From Faecalibacterium prausnitzii (GTDB lineage: Bacteria; Bacillota; Clostridia; Oscillospirales; Ruminococcaceae), in NCBI GenBank assembly GCA_002313795.1, contig DCCL01000282.1, forward strand, positions 9,542 through 17,280: 7,739 nucleotides of DNA. Reading direction: 5' to 3'. Positions 1 to 6,077 of this stretch are shown in pieces (positions within the stretch are counted from its first letter, which is position 1; each line of letters opens with the position of its first letter). Position numbers and translations under genes: made by a program. Under the pieces are notes generated by a model that saw only the letters and a list, made by a program, of their open reading frames with translations, was not told the DNA's origin and searched no databases.

Positions 1-1
1 C

Positions 2-1984
2 ACCTTTGAGCTTACCGAAAAAGAAAAGGCAGACCTGTCCCGCTTCCAGAGCCTTGAGGTGCTCTGCATCGACTACGATGCGCCCTATGTGTATCAGGAG
101 GAGGGAAAGCCGAAGGGAATGCTCATCTCTGTCCTGAACGATTTTTCGGAAGAGACCGGCATCCCCCTTCACTATACCTTCTGCAAAAACCGCAGCGAGG
201 CCAACGAGCTTCTGGCTGAGGGCCGCTATGACCTTATCGCGGGCTTCAAATTCGACTCGGCCTACTGTGCGGAACATGGCTTTGTCCGCAGTGAGCCAGT
301 CATCGAATCCGGCCTGTCCTATGTGAAAGATCTGGACAACGACAAGAATGATACCCTCGCCGTAGTGCAGGGCGTGCAGGAACTGATCGATACTTCGATA
401 TATCAGAACGTCGTGCTCTACGACAACGCCCGCCAGTGCATCGAGGCGGTCAACAGCCATAAAGCCGATGCCGCAGCAGGCGACCGCTCCGTGATGGAGT
501 ATTATATCTACGAAACGGCCAGCCGGCTGACCACCACCCTCATCACAGGCGAAGACCAGAAAGTGGGCGTCGGTATCTCCAAAAACTGCGGCGTGGAGTT
601 GATGGAGATCATGAACCGGTACATCGACAGCCTGTCGGACGTGGAAGTTACCCAGTATCTCAGCGACGGCAACACCCACACCAGCTCCGGCGCACTCATC
701 CGCTATATCCGTCAGTATCCGGCGCAGGCAGCTCTGGTCATCGTCTGCCTGACCACCGTGCTGGCAGTCGGTGTGTTCATGATTTTCTACGCAGAGAAGA
801 TGAACCGCAAGAACCGGGAACTGCAGGAGGCCAACGCCGTGCGCAGCGAGTTCCTGAGCCGGATGTCCCACGATATCCGCACCCCGATGAACGGCATCAT
901 CGGAATGCTGGAGATTTCCGACCGCTGTGTGGATGACCCTGAACAGGTGCGGAAATACCACGCCAAAATACACAAAGCATCGAGCTATCTGCTCTCCCTC
1001 ATCAACGATGTTCTGGATATGAACAAGCTGGACGACAAGAAGATGGTGCTGCCGAAAGATTCGGTCGATCTTTACGGCATCATGCAGGACTGCAGAGAGC
1101 TTGTCGCAACGAAAGCGCTGGAAAAGAACATCCGGCTGGTCATCCCGACTGTGGAGCAGTTCGCCCCGCCGCGGGTCATTTCCAGTGAGCTGCATCTGCG
1201 GCAGGTGTTCATGAACCTGCTGGGCAATGCGCTGCAGTTCGGCAACCCCAACAGCACCGTTACGGTGGATGGAAAGATCCTTGCACAGACCGAGGACACC
1301 GTGACCTGCGAATTCCGGGTTTCCGATGAGGGCATCGGCATGAGCAAGGAGTTCCAGGAAAAGATGTTCGAGCCCTTCACCCAGGAGCACAGCGGTGCGC
1401 GGAGCGAATATAAGGGCTCCGGTCTGGGCCTGTCCATCACCAAGCGCATCCTTGACCGGATGGGCGGCACCATCCGGGTAGAGAGCAAGAAAAACGTTGG
1501 CACGACGTTTTTCTGGCGGCTGACTTTCCCCATCGATAAAGATTATCACCCGGTCGAAGAATCCGCAGAGACGGAGCGAGCCGAGGGAAATGGCCTGAGG
1601 GGCGTGAAAGTCCTCGCCGCTGAGGATAACGCCCTGAACGCTGAGATCCTTCAGTTCATGCTGGAAGATGCCGGAGCCGAAGTGACCCTTGTGGAAAACG
1701 GAAAACAGGAGCTGGAAGCTTTCCGCAGATCGGAGGTGGGCTATTTTGACCTCATTCTGACCGATATCCTCATGCCGGAGATGGACGGCTACGAGGCCAG
1801 CCAAGCCATCCGTGCCCTCAAGCGCCCGGACGCCGCCACTGTGCCCATCGTTGCAGTCTCAGCCAACGCCTTTGCGGAGGATATCGAAAAGTCCCACGCG
1901 GCGGGCATCAATGCCCACGTGAGCAAACCCATTGACCCGGGCCAGCTGAAAAAGTTTGCTGCCGGGCTGCTCCATACAAAGTGA
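2..1984 (+). CDS. Hybrid sensor histidine kinase with periplasmic-type binding sensor and receiver domain (5' end outside window)
   Basis: The frame is open from the left edge to TGA at 1982-1984, so 660 residues are visible and the N-terminus is missing; the GTG at 59 is internal, not the start. Residues about 19-200 resemble a family 3 solute-binding domain (SBP_bac_3), as in BvgS/EvgS-type sensors, and would lie outside the membrane. One hydrophobic helix follows at about 243-264 (LVIVCLTTVLAVGVF). The kinase core has the H-box SHDIRTPMNG with His290, the N-box around Asn405 and Asn409, the G1 box DEGIGMS (about 442-448), FEPFTQE, and the G2 box GSGLGLS (about 472). The C-terminal receiver (about 538-657) has acidic pair Glu541-Asp542, acceptor Asp588 in LTDILMPEMDG and Lys642 in SKP. 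All phosphotransfer residues are present. Expected role: ligand-responsive autophosphorylation followed by transfer to the internal receiver. There is no HPt domain and no partner regulator here, so output and ligand are unknown. The next gene has its own promoter. Confidence 0.93.
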   Translation, partial: TFELTEKEKADLSRFQSLEVLCIDYDAPYVYQEEGKPKGMLISVLNDFSEETGIPLHYTFCKNRSEANELLAEGRYDLIAGFKFDSAYCAEHGFVRSEPVIESGLSYVKDLDNDKNDTLAVVQGVQELIDTSIYQNVVLYDNARQCIEAVNSHKADAAAGDRSVMEYYIYETASRLTTTLITGEDQKVGVGISKNCGVELMEIMNRYIDSLSDVEVTQYLSDGNTHTSSGALIRYIRQYPAQAALVIVCLTTVLAVGVFMIFYAEKMNRKNRELQEANAVRSEFLSRMSHDIRTPMNGIIGMLEISDRCVDDPEQVRKYHAKIHKASSYLLSLINDVLDMNKLDDKKMVLPKDSVDLYGIMQDCRELVATKALEKNIRLVIPTVEQFAPPRVISSELHLRQVFMNLLGNALQFGNPNSTVTVDGKILAQTEDTVTCEFRVSDEGIGMSKEFQEKMFEPFTQEHSGARSEYKGSGLGLSITKRILDRMGGTIRVESKKNVGTTFFWRLTFPIDKDYHPVEESAETERAEGNGLRGVKVLAAEDNALNAEILQFMLEDAGAEVTLVENGKQELEAFRRSEVGYFDLILTDILMPEMDGYEASQAIRALKRPDAATVPIVAVSANAFAEDIEKSHAAGINAHVSKPIDPGQLKKFAAGLLHTK

Positions 1985-1988
1985 AACG

Positions 1989-2027
1989 ATATCCGTCTCC
2001 ACAAAAATGGGGGCGGATATTTTGCTT
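1989..2027 (+). terminator. Rho-independent terminator of the histidine kinase gene
   Basis: Bases 1989-2000 pair with 2009-2020 as a 12-bp stem, with two G-U pairs, around an 8-base A-rich loop. A short interrupted T run (2020-2027) follows. It begins five bases after the kinase stop. The T run is weak, so termination may be incomplete. Confidence 0.72.
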
Positions 2028-2054
2028 GAACGGCACCCGGTTCTGTGCTACACT
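2026..2054 (+). promoter_or_regulatory. Putative sigma-A promoter for ade
   Basis: TTGAAC (2026-2031) and TACACT (2049-2054) are separated by 17 bases, a good match to the housekeeping consensus. The -35 element overlaps the last two bases of the upstream terminator, so ade is probably transcribed separately from the kinase gene. The start site would be near 2061, giving a leader of about 80 bases. Confidence 0.6.
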
Positions 2055-2078
2055 GAGCTTAACGAAATAACCGCCCGG

Positions 2079-2096
2079 TCCCCGCTTTGCAGGGGA
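2079..2096 (+). other. Small hairpin in the ade leader
   Basis: TCCCC (2079-2083) can pair with GGGGA (2092-2096), with an inner GC/GC extension, a bulged A and a TTT loop. It lies between the predicted transcription start and the ribosome binding site. There is no T run after it, and nothing around it matches the purine riboswitch core as I know it, so its role is unknown. Confidence 0.3.
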
Positions 2097-2126
2097 AGAA
2101 AGAGCGTTAAAAACAGATGGACCAAC

Positions 2127-2133
2127 AGGAGGG
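2127..2133 (+). promoter_or_regulatory. Ribosome binding site fixing the ade start at 2141
   Basis: AGGAGGG lies 7 bases before ATG 2141. An in-frame ATG at 2117 lies upstream of this site and has no comparable site of its own, so 2141 is the better start. Confidence 0.85.
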
Positions 2134-2140
2134 AGCCGCT

Positions 2141-3880
2141 ATGAAGGAAGAAACCTTACGGATGCAGATCGCTGCCGCCAGAGGAACAGAGCCCGCTGAC
2201 CTTGTGCTGAAAAACGCCAGTGTGGTCAATGTCTTTACCAACGAAGTAGAGCAGGGAGATGTGGCCATCCACAACGGCCAGATCGTAGGCGTAGGCAGCT
2301 ATTCCGGCAAAACGGAAGTTGACCTGCAGGGCAGGTATGTCTGCCCCGGCCTCATCGACGGGCATATCCACATCGAGAGCTCCATGCTCTGCGGCCCTGC
2401 TTTTGAGCAGGCCGTTCTCCCTCACGGAACGGTGGCGGTAGTGACCGACCCTCATGAGATCTCCAACGCGGCAGGAACGGCCGGGCTGGATTTCATGCTG
2501 GAAACTACCAAAGATCTGAAACTGTCCGTCTATTTCATGCTGCCTTCCTGCGTCCCCGCTACCGGCCTGGACGAGTCCGGCGCAGTCCTCAACGCTGAGG
2601 AACTGCGGCCCTATTATCAGGAGCCGCGTGTGCTGGGTCTTGCGGAGCTGATGAACTCCTACGGCACCGTCAACGGAGATGCGAAGATCTTGCAGAAAAT
2701 CTCAGACTGCACGGCGGCAGGCGGGCACATCGATGGCCACGCACCCTTCCTCAGCGGCAGCGACCTGAACGCCTACATTACCGCCGGGGTGGAATCAGAT
2801 CATGAGTGCTCGAACATGGACGAAGCAATGGAGAAATTCCGGCGTGGTCAGTACATCATGGTGCGGGAGGGCACAGCGGCCCGGAATATGGATGCACTGA
2901 TGCCGTTGTTCCGGGAGCCTTTCTGTGAGCGCTGTATGCTGGTGACGGACGATAAGCACCCCGGTCCCCTCCTGCGGGACGGTCATGTGGATTATCTCAT
3001 CCGCAAAGCCGCAGCGGCAGGGGCAGACCCCATCCTTGCCATCAAGATGGCGACCCTCATCCCGGCGCAGTATTTCGGTCTGAAGAAAAACGGCGCAGTG
3101 GCCCCCGGCTACACGGCAGACCTTGTTGTGGTGTCCGACCTGAAACAGTTTGAGGTGGAGCAGGTCTATAAAAATGGTGAGCTTGTGGCCGAAAGGGGCG
3201 TGATGCTGCATCCGGCAAAGCTCTCCATTGACGAAAAGCGCTTTGCCCCGGTCATGGATTCTTTTGACATGGCCGAGATCACCCTGGATGATCTGGCGCT
3301 GAAAGAGACCGGGGAGCAGGAGAGAGTCATCTGTGTGATGCCTCACGAACTGCTGACTACGGAGCGCATCGTGCCGTTCCGGACACACCCGGGCACGGCC
3401 CCCGGCGTGGACGTGGAACAGGGTATCGTGAAGCTTGCAGTGTTTGAGCGGCACTGCCATACCGGCCATGTGGGGCTGGGCTTCCTCGGAAACTATGGAC
3501 TGAAACGCGGCGCAGTGGCTTCCAGCATTGCCCACGATTCCCACAACCTCATCGTTGCAGGAACCAACGACGCCGATATGGTGCTTGCAGGCAACACCGT
3601 CCGCAAAAACAGAGGAGGGCTGGCCTTTGTGGTGGATGGCAGAGTCCTTGGAGAGCTGGCGCTGCCGGTGGCCGGCCTGATGAGCACCGGCTCGGCAGAA
3701 GAGGTAGACGCCGAACTGCGTAAACTGAAAGCGCTGCTGACGGAGTACGGCATCTCGGAGGACATCGACGGCTTCATGACCCTGGCATTCGTCAGCCTGC
3801 CGGTCATCCCGAAACTGCGGCTGAACACCTACGGTGTGGTGGATGTGGATCGGCAGACCATCGTACCGGCGGTCTTCTGA
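2141..3880 (+). CDS. ade: Adenine deaminase
   Basis: The product is 579 residues, the usual length for the Ade/COG1001 family of amidohydrolases. It converts adenine to hypoxanthine and ammonia in the cytoplasm, feeding purine salvage. Metal-binding His75 and His77 sit in PGLIDGHIHIESSML after a short N-terminal beta region. Family motifs follow in order: VTDPHEISN (about 101-109), IDGHAPFLSG with His200, the DHECSN segment with His221, VREGTAARN (about 241-249) and VTDDKHPGP with Asp270-Asp271. The amidohydrolase core closes with the AVAPGYTADLVVV segment. The C-terminal adenine deaminase domain carries the HDSHNLIVAGTNDADM signature and runs to the end. The gene looks intact, with no missing motif. 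It has its own promoter and a strong terminator shared with the convergent reductase, so it is probably monocistronic. No purine transporter or other purine gene is adjacent. A different amidohydrolase specificity is unlikely given the full set of family motifs. Confidence 0.96.
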   Translation: MKEETLRMQIAAARGTEPADLVLKNASVVNVFTNEVEQGDVAIHNGQIVGVGSYSGKTEVDLQGRYVCPGLIDGHIHIESSMLCGPAFEQAVLPHGTVAVVTDPHEISNAAGTAGLDFMLETTKDLKLSVYFMLPSCVPATGLDESGAVLNAEELRPYYQEPRVLGLAELMNSYGTVNGDAKILQKISDCTAAGGHIDGHAPFLSGSDLNAYITAGVESDHECSNMDEAMEKFRRGQYIMVREGTAARNMDALMPLFREPFCERCMLVTDDKHPGPLLRDGHVDYLIRKAAAAGADPILAIKMATLIPAQYFGLKKNGAVAPGYTADLVVVSDLKQFEVEQVYKNGELVAERGVMLHPAKLSIDEKRFAPVMDSFDMAEITLDDLALKETGEQERVICVMPHELLTTERIVPFRTHPGTAPGVDVEQGIVKLAVFERHCHTGHVGLGFLGNYGLKRGAVASSIAHDSHNLIVAGTNDADMVLAGNTVRKNRGGLAFVVDGRVLGELALPVAGLMSTGSAEEVDAELRKLKALLTEYGISEDIDGFMTLAFVSLPVIPKLRLNTYGVVDVDRQTIVPAVF

Positions 3881-3910
3881 ACACCTGCGTGTTTCGATGA
3901 ATTTTCCATG

Positions 3911-3962
3911 AAAAATCCGCCGGGCACTTTTCCGTTTGGAAAGGCACCCGGCGGATTTTTTT
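3911..3962. terminator. Bidirectional terminator between ade and the convergent reductase pseudogene
   Basis: Bases 3911-3924 and 3947-3960 form a perfect 14-bp stem with A5 at the left and T5 at the right, the T run continuing to 3962. Inside, 3927-3933 pairs with 3938-3944 around a GTTT loop, separated from the outer stem by a 2x2 internal loop. The A and T runs let it act on both strands. It sits 30 bases after the ade stop and 14 bases beyond the reductase stop. Confidence 0.92.
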
Positions 3963-3976
3963 GTATGAGCGATGCT

Positions 3977-4825
3977 TTACAGAATGGACATGAACCACTC
4001 GACGGTCTTGGGGTCATAGTGGGAGAAGAAGAGGCTTTCACCGCCATCCAGAGCTTCAATGGCAGCCATATCCTCAGCGGAGAGAGTGAAATCGAAGAGG
4101 TAGAAGTTCTGCTGCATCCGCTCTTTATGGGCAGACTTCGGGATGACCACAACATCGCTCTGCATCAGGAAGCGCAGAGCAGTCTGGGCGGCGGTCTTGC
4201 CGTATTTTGCACCGATGGCAGTCAGGGTCGGGTTGGTGAACATATCCTTCCGACCTTCGGCAAAGGGACCCCAGGACTCGATCTGGCAGCCGTATTTTTT
4301 CAGGTACTCTCGGGCGACTTTCTGCTGCTGGAAGACATGAGTCTCAATCTGGTTGACAGCGGGCTTGACCTCGGCAAAATGTTAGATGTCCAGATAACGG
4401 TCAGGGCCGAAATTGGATACACCAATGGCGCGGATCTTACCGGCGTGATAGAACTCTTCCATAGCCCGGTAGGTGCCGTAATAATCACCGAAGGGCTGAT
4501 GGATGAGCAGCAGGTCGAGGTAATCGGTGTGCAGCTTCCGCATGGATTCCTCGATAGAGGACTTGGCCTTTTCGTAACCTGCATTGGTGATCCAGGCCTT
4601 GGTAGTCAGGAAAAATTCCTCCCGGGGCAGGCCGCATTCGGCCAGAGCCTGGCCCACGCCCTCCTCGTTGCCGTAGGCCTGTGCTGTGTCGATGCTGCGG
4701 TAGCCTGCGGTAGCCCACATCGATGGCGTCCAGCACACAGCGCTTAGTGTCCTGCGGCGGGGTCTGGTAGACGCCGTAGCCCGGCTTGGGCATCTTGATG
4801 CCGTTATTCGGGTAACATATTCCAT
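3977..4825 (-). pseudogene. Aldo/keto reductase, broken by three lesions
   Basis: A - strand gene whose pieces reassemble into a normal aldo/keto reductase of about 279 residues, the 2,5-diketo-D-gluconate reductase-like class of NAD(P)H-dependent carbonyl reductases. The start is clear: ATG at 4825-4823 with AGGAGG (4838-4833) seven bases upstream. After M-E-Y-V-T one base is missing (around 4810/4809), so the expected [16 protein letters not shown] region lies out of frame. A 10-bp tandem duplication (4695-4715) then restores the frame, giving 35 wrong residues and three extra ones. TAA at 4384-4382 stops translation at 147 residues; beyond it the same frame continues (HFAEVKPAVNQIETH, GCQIESWGPFAEG, VVVIPKSAH) to TAA at 3979-3977. 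The catalytic set is still encoded: Asp43 and Tyr48 ([10 protein letters not shown]), Lys73 (TTKAW) and His106 (LLLIHQP) in reconstructed numbering. The 147-residue product would lack the C-terminal cofactor-binding half. An internal ATG at 4243 could only give an 88-residue tail. Sequencing error in a draft genome is the main alternative. Confidence 0.9.
4695..4715. repeat. 10-bp tandem duplication inside the reductase pseudogene
   Basis: TGCGGTAGCC occurs twice in direct succession (4696-4705 and 4706-4715), with one further matching base at 4695. On the coding strand it repeats the codons for Gly-Tyr-Arg just before SIDTAQAY. Removing one copy joins [10 protein letters not shown] directly to SIDTAQAY, as the family requires, so this is an insertion in the gene and not an ancestral sequence. 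Confidence 0.93.
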
Positions 4826-5181
4826 AATTCTGCCTCCTGTTTCGTTTTATCGCAAGTCAGAAAAATAGTGCAGCATCAAAACGACGCGCAGGAGCGTTAC
4901 CCCGGTAGGGTATTTATCCCGCTGGCCGACCCGGAGGCAGATATGACCTTCTATCTGATGGAAAGACCGGCGGGATGGAAGGTGTGAGCGGCGGGCGGCA
5001 GGGCCATCCCACCCCGCGGGGCCTGCCGGGAACTTATGATCCGGCTCATGCCCCGGGGAGTATCGAAAAATCGAGGTCATAATGGATGCCGAAAAGGACG
5101 AAATCGTAACGCCGGGTAAGCCCACCCATATGATGCCTCTGAAAAGCAGAGATTAGGGGGCTTTTCTCCCGGCGCAAAGCG
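4826..5181. other. Gene-poor gap with possible decayed coding fragments
   Basis: No convincing complete gene lies between the reductase start and the transaldolase promoter. On the + strand, two stretches read like protein in different frames. Bases 4868-4987 encode YPGRVFIPLADPEAD and then MTFYLMERPAGWKV before TGA; 5040-5156 encode CPGEYRKIEVIM and then DEIVTPGKPTHMMPL before TAG. Neither has a ribosome binding site, and I recognise neither family. They could be remnants of one gene broken by frameshifts, or chance. Between them is an imperfect GC-rich hairpin (4996-5002 with 5022-5028). GAAAAGC (5141-5147) and GCTTTTC (5160-5166) form a 7-bp inverted repeat just before the promoter. A 92-codon - strand frame at 4847-5125 starts at GTG and looks like a shadow. 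Confidence 0.4.
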
Positions 5182-5190
5182 TGGTAAAAT
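5182..5190 (+). promoter_or_regulatory. Putative extended -10 promoter for the transaldolase gene
   Basis: TGG directly precedes TAAAAT (5185-5190), giving an extended -10 element (TGn plus hexamer). The region 17-18 bases upstream (5161-5167) is T-rich but a poor -35 match, as is common for extended -10 promoters. The start site would be near 5197, about 70 bases before the start codon. Confidence 0.5.
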
Positions 5191-5200
5191 AAAGCAGAGG

Positions 5201-5227
5201 ACGGAAAGGCCCACAGGCCGGTTCCGT
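5201..5227 (+). other. Stem-loop at the 5' end of the transaldolase leader
   Basis: ACGGAA (5201-5206) pairs with TTCCGT (5222-5227). After a small asymmetric internal loop, GGCC (5208-5211) pairs with GGCC (5216-5219) around a CACA loop. It would fall within a few bases of the predicted transcript end, a place where hairpins often protect highly expressed mRNAs. That role is inference. There is no T run, so it is not a terminator. Confidence 0.45.
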
Positions 5228-5254
5228 GCTGTTTCCCTGCAAAAGATCGTTGAA

Positions 5255-5260
5255 AAGGAG
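5255..5260 (+). promoter_or_regulatory. Ribosome binding site fixing the transaldolase start at 5268
   Basis: AAGGAG lies 7 bases before ATG 5268. The frame is open further upstream to a GTG at 5226, but that codon lacks a binding site and lies in the leader hairpin, so 5268 is the start. Confidence 0.9.
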
Positions 5261-5267
5261 AATTGCT

Positions 5268-5927
5268 ATGAAATTCTTTATTGACACTGCAAATGTGGAC
5301 GAGATCCGCAAGGCGAACGATATGGGTGTCATCGCCGGTGTGACCACCAACCCCAGCCTGATCGCAAAGGAGCACAAAGACTACGCCAAGACGCTGGCTG
5401 AGATCGCCACCATCGTGGACGGCCCTATCTCCGGCGAGGTGAAGGCTACCACCACCGATGCAGAGACGATGATCAAAGAGGGTGAGGCCATCTATGCCTT
5501 GGACCCCAAGCACATGGTGGTCAAGATCCCCATGACGGCAGAGGGCCTCAAGGCCATCAAGGCGCTGAGCGCTAAGGGCATCCCCACCAATTGTACCCTG
5601 ATCTTCAGCGCAAATCAGGCTCTGCTGGCCGCCCGTGCTGGTGCGACCTACGTCAGCCCCTTCCTGGGCCGTCTCGATGATATCGGTCAGCCCGGCATCG
5701 AGCTCGTCCGCACCATCAGTGAGATCTTCAGCAACTACCCGGATATCCACACCCAGATCATCGCCGCATCGGTGCGCAACCCCATCCACGTCACCGACTG
5801 CGCACTGGCCGGTGCAGACATCGCCACGGTGCCCTACAAGGTCATCGAGCAGATGATCAAGCACCCGCTTACCGATCAGGGCATTGAAAAGTTCAAGGCA
5901 GACTATGTTGCCGTGTTCGGCGAATAA
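5268..5927 (+). CDS. Transaldolase, small TalC/FSA-like class
   Basis: The product is 219 residues, the normal size for the short transaldolase/fructose-6-phosphate aldolase family, a cytoplasmic TIM-barrel class I aldolase. Transaldolase moves a dihydroxyacetone unit between sugar phosphates in the non-oxidative pentose phosphate pathway. Visible signatures are [10 protein letters not shown] with Asp6, [12 protein letters not shown] (24-35), the Schiff-base lysine Lys86 in [27 protein letters not shown], and [13 protein letters not shown]. Glu57 and Phe132 occupy positions where E. coli FsaA has Gln59 and Tyr131. From family knowledge, Glu and Phe there go with transaldolase activity and Gln and Tyr with fructose-6-phosphate aldolase activity, so I prefer transaldolase, although the gene may be annotated fsa. 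It has its own promoter, leader hairpin and terminator, so it is probably monocistronic. The gene is intact and shows no oddities. Confidence 0.95.
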   Translation: MKFFIDTANVDEIRKANDMGVIAGVTTNPSLIAKEHKDYAKTLAEIATIVDGPISGEVKATTTDAETMIKEGEAIYALDPKHMVVKIPMTAEGLKAIKALSAKGIPTNCTLIFSANQALLAARAGATYVSPFLGRLDDIGQPGIELVRTISEIFSNYPDIHTQIIAASVRNPIHVTDCALAGADIATVPYKVIEQMIKHPLTDQGIEKFKADYVAVFGE

Positions 5928-5948
5928 GAGAAGTACATTCGTTACAGA

Positions 5949-5986
5949 CCCCTGCGCCTCTCCGGAGACCCGCAGGGGCCTTTTTT
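5949..5986 (+). terminator. Rho-independent terminator of the transaldolase gene
   Basis: CCCCTGCG (5949-5956) pairs perfectly with CGCAGGGG (5971-5978). An inner TCT/AGA extension has a CCGG loop. T6 follows at 5981-5986. It sits 21 bases after the stop codon and separates this gene from the marR promoter. Confidence 0.93.
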
Positions 5987-5998
5987 GCAGAAAAAACC

Positions 5999-6026
5999 TT
6001 GACAAATCCTGTTTTGTTCTTATAAT
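5999..6026 (+). promoter_or_regulatory. Consensus sigma-A promoter for the marR-MATE operon
   Basis: TTGACA (5999-6004) and TATAAT (6021-6026) are both perfect hexamers, separated by 16 bases, one short of the optimum. Transcription should start near 6033. It is the strongest promoter in the window, which makes sense only if it is normally held down; overlapping palindromes suggest by what. Confidence 0.9.
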
Positions 6027-6051
6027 TATCAATGGTAATTATCTAAGATAA
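6022..6051. promoter_or_regulatory. Probable MarR operator: two overlapping palindromes on the -10 element and start site
   Basis: ATAATTA (6022-6028) is the inverted copy of TAATTAT (6036-6042). TTATCT (6039-6044) and AGATAA (6046-6051) form a second perfect palindrome around a single A. The octamer TAATTATC also occurs twice in direct orientation (6023-6030, 6036-6043). Together they cover the -10 element and about the first 19 transcribed bases. AT-rich palindromes at this position, just before a marR gene, are typical of MarR autorepression; binding itself is inferred. Confidence 0.65.
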
Positions 6052-6060
6052 CTTTTTTGA

Positions 6061-6068
6061 GGGAGGAG
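6061..6068 (+). promoter_or_regulatory. Ribosome binding site of marR, with no standard start codon at the proper distance
   Basis: GGGAGGAG, continuing AGAGG to 6071, is a strong site. The codon at the right distance and in frame is ACG at 6078, not ATG, GTG or TTG. The in-frame TTG at 6057 lies upstream of the site, and the first in-frame ATG, at 6102, is about 30 bases downstream. Confidence 0.7.
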
Positions 6069-6077
6069 AGGTCATCT

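Noticed and set aside
2117..2140. Upstream ATG at 2117 as the ade start
   Set aside because: It lies upstream of the only good ribosome binding site, which points to ATG 2141, and it would add residues not expected for the family.
2795..3544. A 249-codon - strand open frame within ade
   Set aside because: It lies entirely inside a well-conserved adenine deaminase gene, has a His/Gln-rich composition typical of an antisense frame, and shows no family motif.
3908..4747. A 279-codon + strand open frame antisense to the reductase
   Set aside because: It starts inside the terminator stem, has no ribosome binding site, and its translation is the mirror of recognisable aldo/keto reductase codons on the other strand. 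High GC in third positions keeps such antisense frames open.
4996..5028. GC-rich hairpin considered as a small RNA or mobile-element end
   Set aside because: Only seven continuous pairs plus a bulge, no T run, no flanking duplication and no matching copy elsewhere in the window.
4847..5125. A possible 92-residue - strand gene starting at GTG
   Set aside because: No ribosome binding site or family similarity. The + strand of the same DNA reads more like decayed protein.
5141..5166. Inverted repeat GAAAAGC/GCTTTTC as a terminator
   Set aside because: The T run is inside the stem and is followed by CTCCC-type sequence, not T's. There is no clear upstream transcript to end.
5046..6032. A 328-codon - strand open frame over the transaldolase gene
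   Set aside because: It runs through the transaldolase gene, its terminator and its leader, and resembles no protein I know. It is an antisense shadow.
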